A stretch of 7,323 nt of DNA from Deltaproteobacteria bacterium (GTDB lineage Bacteria > Desulfobacterota > Desulfobacteria > Desulfobacterales > ETH-SRB1). The notes below the pieces were generated by a model. The model saw only the letters and a list, made by a program, of their open reading frames with translations, was not told the origin of the DNA and did no database searches. Shown here one piece after another: positions 5,717 through 7,323 of the stretch (position 1 is the first letter of the stretch; each line of letters starts with the position of its first letter). The stretch spans positions 1-7,323 of the forward strand of contig JAFCZU010000149.1 of the NCBI GenBank assembly GCA_019314185.1, in the 5' to 3' direction. The translations under genes and the position numbers were made by a program.

Positions 5717-5825
5717 CTCAGACGGCTAACACCGAACGATTTTGAGATATTTTACTGTCAATACTTTTTGAGCTTTCTGGTAGGCCTTGGCTGTCAACCC
5801 GCCGCTGGTTAGCTCTTCGTTATAT
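5699..5825 (+). other. attC recombination site of the retron cassette
   Basis: R'' is GTCCAAC (5699-5705), then spacer CAGGC, then L'' beginning GCTTAACTCAG (5711-5721). On the other side are L' CTGGTTAGC, spacer TCTTC (5814-5818) and R' GTTATAT (5819-5825). The L boxes pair (GCTAAC type) apart from extra T residues on one strand, as expected for the extrahelical bases that set attC polarity. Both spacers are 5 bases. R' departs from GTTRRRY at one position. The central region of about 80 bases is long but within known attC sizes. Confidence 0.75.
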
Positions 5826-6180
5826 TTAAAAGGAGGAAATTATGACCGGAAAGAAAAGTGGAAGTTTTGATGAAAAAGGTATTGATGGTCTCGCAAAAGA
5901 TAAACCAGTCGTATACACCATTGAGGATAATAAGGGCAAAAACCTATATACAGGCGTTGCTAAAAGAGGGCGAGTAGAAGAACGGCTTAAGGAGCATTTG
6001 CCAGGGGCAGTTGATGCTGTGCCTGGTGGTGCAAAAGTAAAAATACAACAAAAGTCGAGTATAGGTGACGCTGAAAAAACTGAGGCTAGAATTATTAAAC
6101 GCCAACAACCGTCACAAAACAAAAAAGGTAAGTAACATATAACAACGGCATCGTGCGGGGCTGACAAACGGTATTCACGA
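5820..6180 (+). mobile_element. Integron cassette 2: GIY-YIG-like gene
   Basis: Bounded by the core GTTATAT (5819-5825) and its exact reverse complement ATATAAC at 6137-6143. The cassette is about 360 bp with one gene, a typical size. Its attC is shortened. Confidence 0.68.
5842..6135 (+). CDS. Small GIY-YIG-like protein
   Basis: 97 residues with a single-domain GIY-YIG-like pattern. VVYT (23-26) stands for the GIY strand and LYTG (35-38) for the YIG strand. A helix with R44 and R48 (RGRVEERLKEH) follows. E81 in KTEARIIKR and N93 near the C-terminus fill the places of the metal-binding Glu and the conserved Asn. The family cleaves DNA by a metal-dependent mechanism, but small members vary and the first Gly-Ile is replaced here by Val-Val, so activity is unproven. 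The first 20 residues are a polar tail. The start is well fixed: AGGAGG at 5831-5836 lies 5 bases before the ATG. It is the only gene of its cassette, with no partner that would reveal its role; defence against foreign DNA is a guess. Confidence 0.65.
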   Translation: MTGKKSGSFDEKGIDGLAKDKPVVYTIEDNKGKNLYTGVAKRGRVEERLKEHLPGAVDAVPGGAKVKIQQKSSIGDAEKTEARIIKRQQPSQNKKGK

Positions 6181-6186
6181 TTATAT
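6137..6186 (+). other. Shortened attC between cassettes 2 and 3
   Basis: R'' is ATATAAC (6137-6143). TCGTG (6151-6155) pairs with CACGA (6176-6180), and ATATAA (6137-6142) pairs with TTATAT (6181-6186). The left side keeps a spacer, but on the right the L' and R' boxes are fused: the spacer and the G of the core are missing (A at 6180). It is about 50 bases, short for attC. It probably suffered a small deletion and may be a poor recombination site. Confidence 0.5.
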
Positions 6187-6202
6187 GGAAGGATATGAAA
6201 AG

Positions 6203-6634
6203 ATGAATGAATTTAATGAATACAAGATTAAACACTTGGAGTTCATTCAGAATGTAATTACAAGAATGAACACAAATTCCTTTCAAATCAAGGGGTGGGC
6301 TGTAACAATTACATCAGCCTTGTTAGCTATTTTTGCATCTAAAAACAATCCATATTTCATTGCTACAGCAATACTACCAGTATTTATTTTTTGGTTTTTA
6401 GACTCATATTTCTTGACCCAAGAAAGAAAATTTAGAGGGCTATATAATGATGTGGCAGGCATATCAGATAATCCTAAAGAAATAAAATTATTTGAAATGA
6501 GGCCAGATTTATATGTAGATGGGAAATATTCGTTTTGGGATGTTTTTACTTCAACCACTATATGGAAATTATATTTGCCAATAATAATAATTCTTTCTGG
6601 ATTATTCGTGTATTTTAAATTTCTCATAGCATAA
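6203..6634 (+). CDS. Three-helix membrane protein paired with TIR-like gene
   Basis: 143 residues from ATG 6203. Two hydrophobic segments lie close together (about 31-50 and 52-70) and a third at the C-terminus (about 121-142). Between them is a soluble stretch of about 50 residues that includes RKFRGLYNDVAGISD. No signal peptide is visible. I chose ATG 6203 because AAGGA (6189-6193) precedes it; an in-frame ATG at 6185 would add six residues but has no ribosome site and lies in the cassette core. Small proteins of this layout occur beside TIR-like genes, from memory, but I cannot name a characterised family. Its stop overlaps the ribosome site of the TIR-like gene (6633-6638), so the two are probably co-translated. 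A role as membrane-damaging effector or anchor for TIR signalling is inference. Confidence 0.7.
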   Translation: MNEFNEYKIKHLEFIQNVITRMNTNSFQIKGWAVTITSALLAIFASKNNPYFIATAILPVFIFWFLDSYFLTQERKFRGLYNDVAGISDNPKEIKLFEMRPDLYVDGKYSFWDVFTSTTIWKLYLPIIIILSGLFVYFKFLIA

Positions 6635-6646
6635 GGAGATCAAACT

Positions 6647-7123
6647 ATGGATAGACAAACATTTTTTAGCTTCCATTTCAAAGATGACAATTCGAGAGCT
6701 GGGGTTGTAAGAAACAGTTGGGTAACGCAGGATCGTAAAGCCTCTGGCTTTTTTGATTCAGCTGAGTGGGAAAAAGTAAAAAAGAAGCAAGATTCTGACA
6801 TAGAAAAATGGATTGACAGTCAGCTAAACGGAACATCTGTTACGGTCGTTTTGATAGGCCAAAACACCACTGGCAGAAAATGGATAAATTATGAAATAAC
6901 AAGCAGTCACAAAAAAGGTAATGGATTATTGGGGATATATATCCATAACATCAAAAATCTAGATAAAAAGAATAGTCTTAAAGGCAAAAATCCGTTTACG
7001 GGCTGGACTTTCAAAAAAGGTGGCAACGTAGTTACATATCCTGTTTATGATTGGGTTAACGATGATGGTTATAAAAACATGGGCGATTGGATAGAAAAAG
7101 CTGCAAAAGCCGCAGGGAAATAA
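6647..7123 (+). CDS. TIR-like (ThsB/DUF1863-type) protein
   Basis: 158 residues, a single TIR-like domain of the MTH538/DUF1863 type, to which the Thoeris sensor ThsB belongs. Signatures are an N-terminal strand with FFSFHFKDD (6-14), FFDSAEWEKV (35-44) and VTVVLIG (65-71), followed by the W79-INYEI segment in which E83 occupies the usual catalytic Glu position. Then come LLGIYIHNIK and the family's GxNPF-like element. ThsB proteins sense phage and make NAD-derived signals; whether this one does is inference. The start is clear: AAGGAG at 6633-6638 lies 8 bases before the ATG. The gap from the membrane-protein stop is 12 bases. No ThsA (SIR2-SLOG or Macro) gene is present in the cassette, so the partner is probably the membrane protein. 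Confidence 0.8.
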   Translation: MDRQTFFSFHFKDDNSRAGVVRNSWVTQDRKASGFFDSAEWEKVKKKQDSDIEKWIDSQLNGTSVTVVLIGQNTTGRKWINYEITSSHKKGNGLLGIYIHNIKNLDKKNSLKGKNPFTGWTFKKGGNVVTYPVYDWVNDDGYKNMGDWIEKAAKAAGK

Positions 7124-7132
7124 CATTAATCC

Positions 7133-7240
7133 ATATAACAATTTAGTACAGTGGACGCGAAGAGACCCGGGGCCTTAACGGGCAAGCATCGGGCGCGCCA
7201 CTGACCAAGACGAACCCCGCAGTAAGATACAAAGTTAGGC
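7133..7240 (+). other. attC recombination site of cassette 3
   Basis: R'' ATATAAC (7133-7139) and R' GTTAGGC (7234-7240, a full GTTRRRY match) bound the site, with 5-base spacers AATTT and ACAAA. A strong internal stem joins CAGTGGACGCG (7149-7159) with CGCGCCACTG (7194-7203), with one unpaired A as expected of an extrahelical base. L-box pairing next to R' is imperfect. It starts 10 bases after the TIR stop. Confidence 0.6.
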
Positions 7241-7323
7241 GCAATTAGGATGGTATTTTCTGATAAAACATGACAAGAAATTTTATTTTTAACAGTCTAT
7301 TAAAATAAAGAATATTTCAAGAA
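7235..7323 (+). other. Start of a fourth cassette, cut by the window
   Basis: Sequence after the core GTTAGGC should belong to another cassette. The visible 83 bases beyond it are AT-rich; the ATGs at 7250 and 7270 open only very short frames. I see no gene within the window. Confidence 0.4.

Larger units (their letters stand above)
3627..5819 (+). mobile_element. Integron cassette 1: complete retron
   Basis: The cassette starts after the G of GTTGGAC (3626-3632). The inverse core GTCCAAC at 5699-5705 is its exact reverse complement, which is the signature of one circularisable cassette. The cassette ends in the attC at 5699-5825, at the G of GTTATAT. At about 2.2 kb it is large for a cassette and holds a two-gene retron with its RNA. 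The first open frame is 51 bases from the cassette edge, so expression could depend on an integron promoter near the integrase remnant. Confidence 0.75.
6181..7234 (+). mobile_element. Integron cassette 3: membrane protein plus TIR-like pair
   Basis: It starts at TTATAT (6181-6186), whose complement ATATAAC opens the attC at 7133-7139, and ends at the G of GTTAGGC (7234). Two tightly spaced genes in one 1.05-kb cassette are less usual than single-gene cassettes and suggest the pair works as a unit. Confidence 0.65.

Noticed and set aside
5826..6167. Minus-strand 113-residue frame opposite the GIY-YIG-like gene
   Set aside because: The plus-strand gene has a strong AGGAGG site and domain motifs; this frame crosses the attC.
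6283..6627. Minus-strand 114-residue frame opposite the membrane protein
   Set aside because: Shadow of the plus-strand gene, which has a ribosome site, membrane segments and a coupled partner.

Overview
This AT-rich window probably comes from an environmental Gram-negative bacterium, perhaps a Desulfobacterota-type organism. That guess rests on gene content (an integron-type integrase, a GxxExxY protein, a four-helix-bundle protein remnant, REP-like hairpins) and not on any phylogenetic marker, so it is weak. No rRNA or tRNA genes and no CRISPR array are visible.

Left part (1-2953): a ParB-like protein and a DNA methyltransferase were apparently one continuous gene. A 413-bp element (1078-1490) now splits them. 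It has perfect 14-bp terminal inverted repeats and is flanked by a perfect 8-bp direct repeat (TAATTTTT). Removing the element and one repeat copy restores a single reading frame. A related element (2477-2953) overlaps the 3' end of the methyltransferase and carries an intact GxxExxY (PD-(D/E)XK-like) gene. A third, nested element (1150-1430) with the same type of ends carries a wrecked four-helix-bundle gene. A GC-rich palindrome is also inserted in frame inside methyltransferase motif I. The three elements look like one poorly described family with ends close to GTAACYAYTCAGSCACRGA.

Middle (2954-3632): unassigned sequence, then a truncated integron integrase on the minus strand that keeps only its N-terminal core-binding domain, followed by a presumed attI region.

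Right part (3627-7323): an integron cassette array read away from the integrase. Each cassette can be delimited because its first core site (GTTRRRY-like) is matched by the complementary RYYYAAC-like site at the start of its attC. Cassette 1 (3627-5819) is a retron: a nucleoside-deoxyribosyltransferase-like effector, then one open frame encoding a winged-helix domain and a retron reverse transcriptase. A clear msr-msd RNA, with a1/a2 repeats and a 21-bp perfect msd stem, lies inside that open frame between the two domains. Cassette 2 (5820-6180) carries a small GIY-YIG-like protein. Cassette 3 (6181-7234) carries a three-helix membrane protein and a TIR-like (ThsB/DUF1863-type) protein, a candidate two-gene anti-phage module. 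A fourth cassette begins at 7235.

Taken together, this is an accessory region in which integron capture assembled defence modules beside a modification-type gene broken by small mobile elements. The broken integrase suggests the array is now fixed unless an integrase acts in trans.
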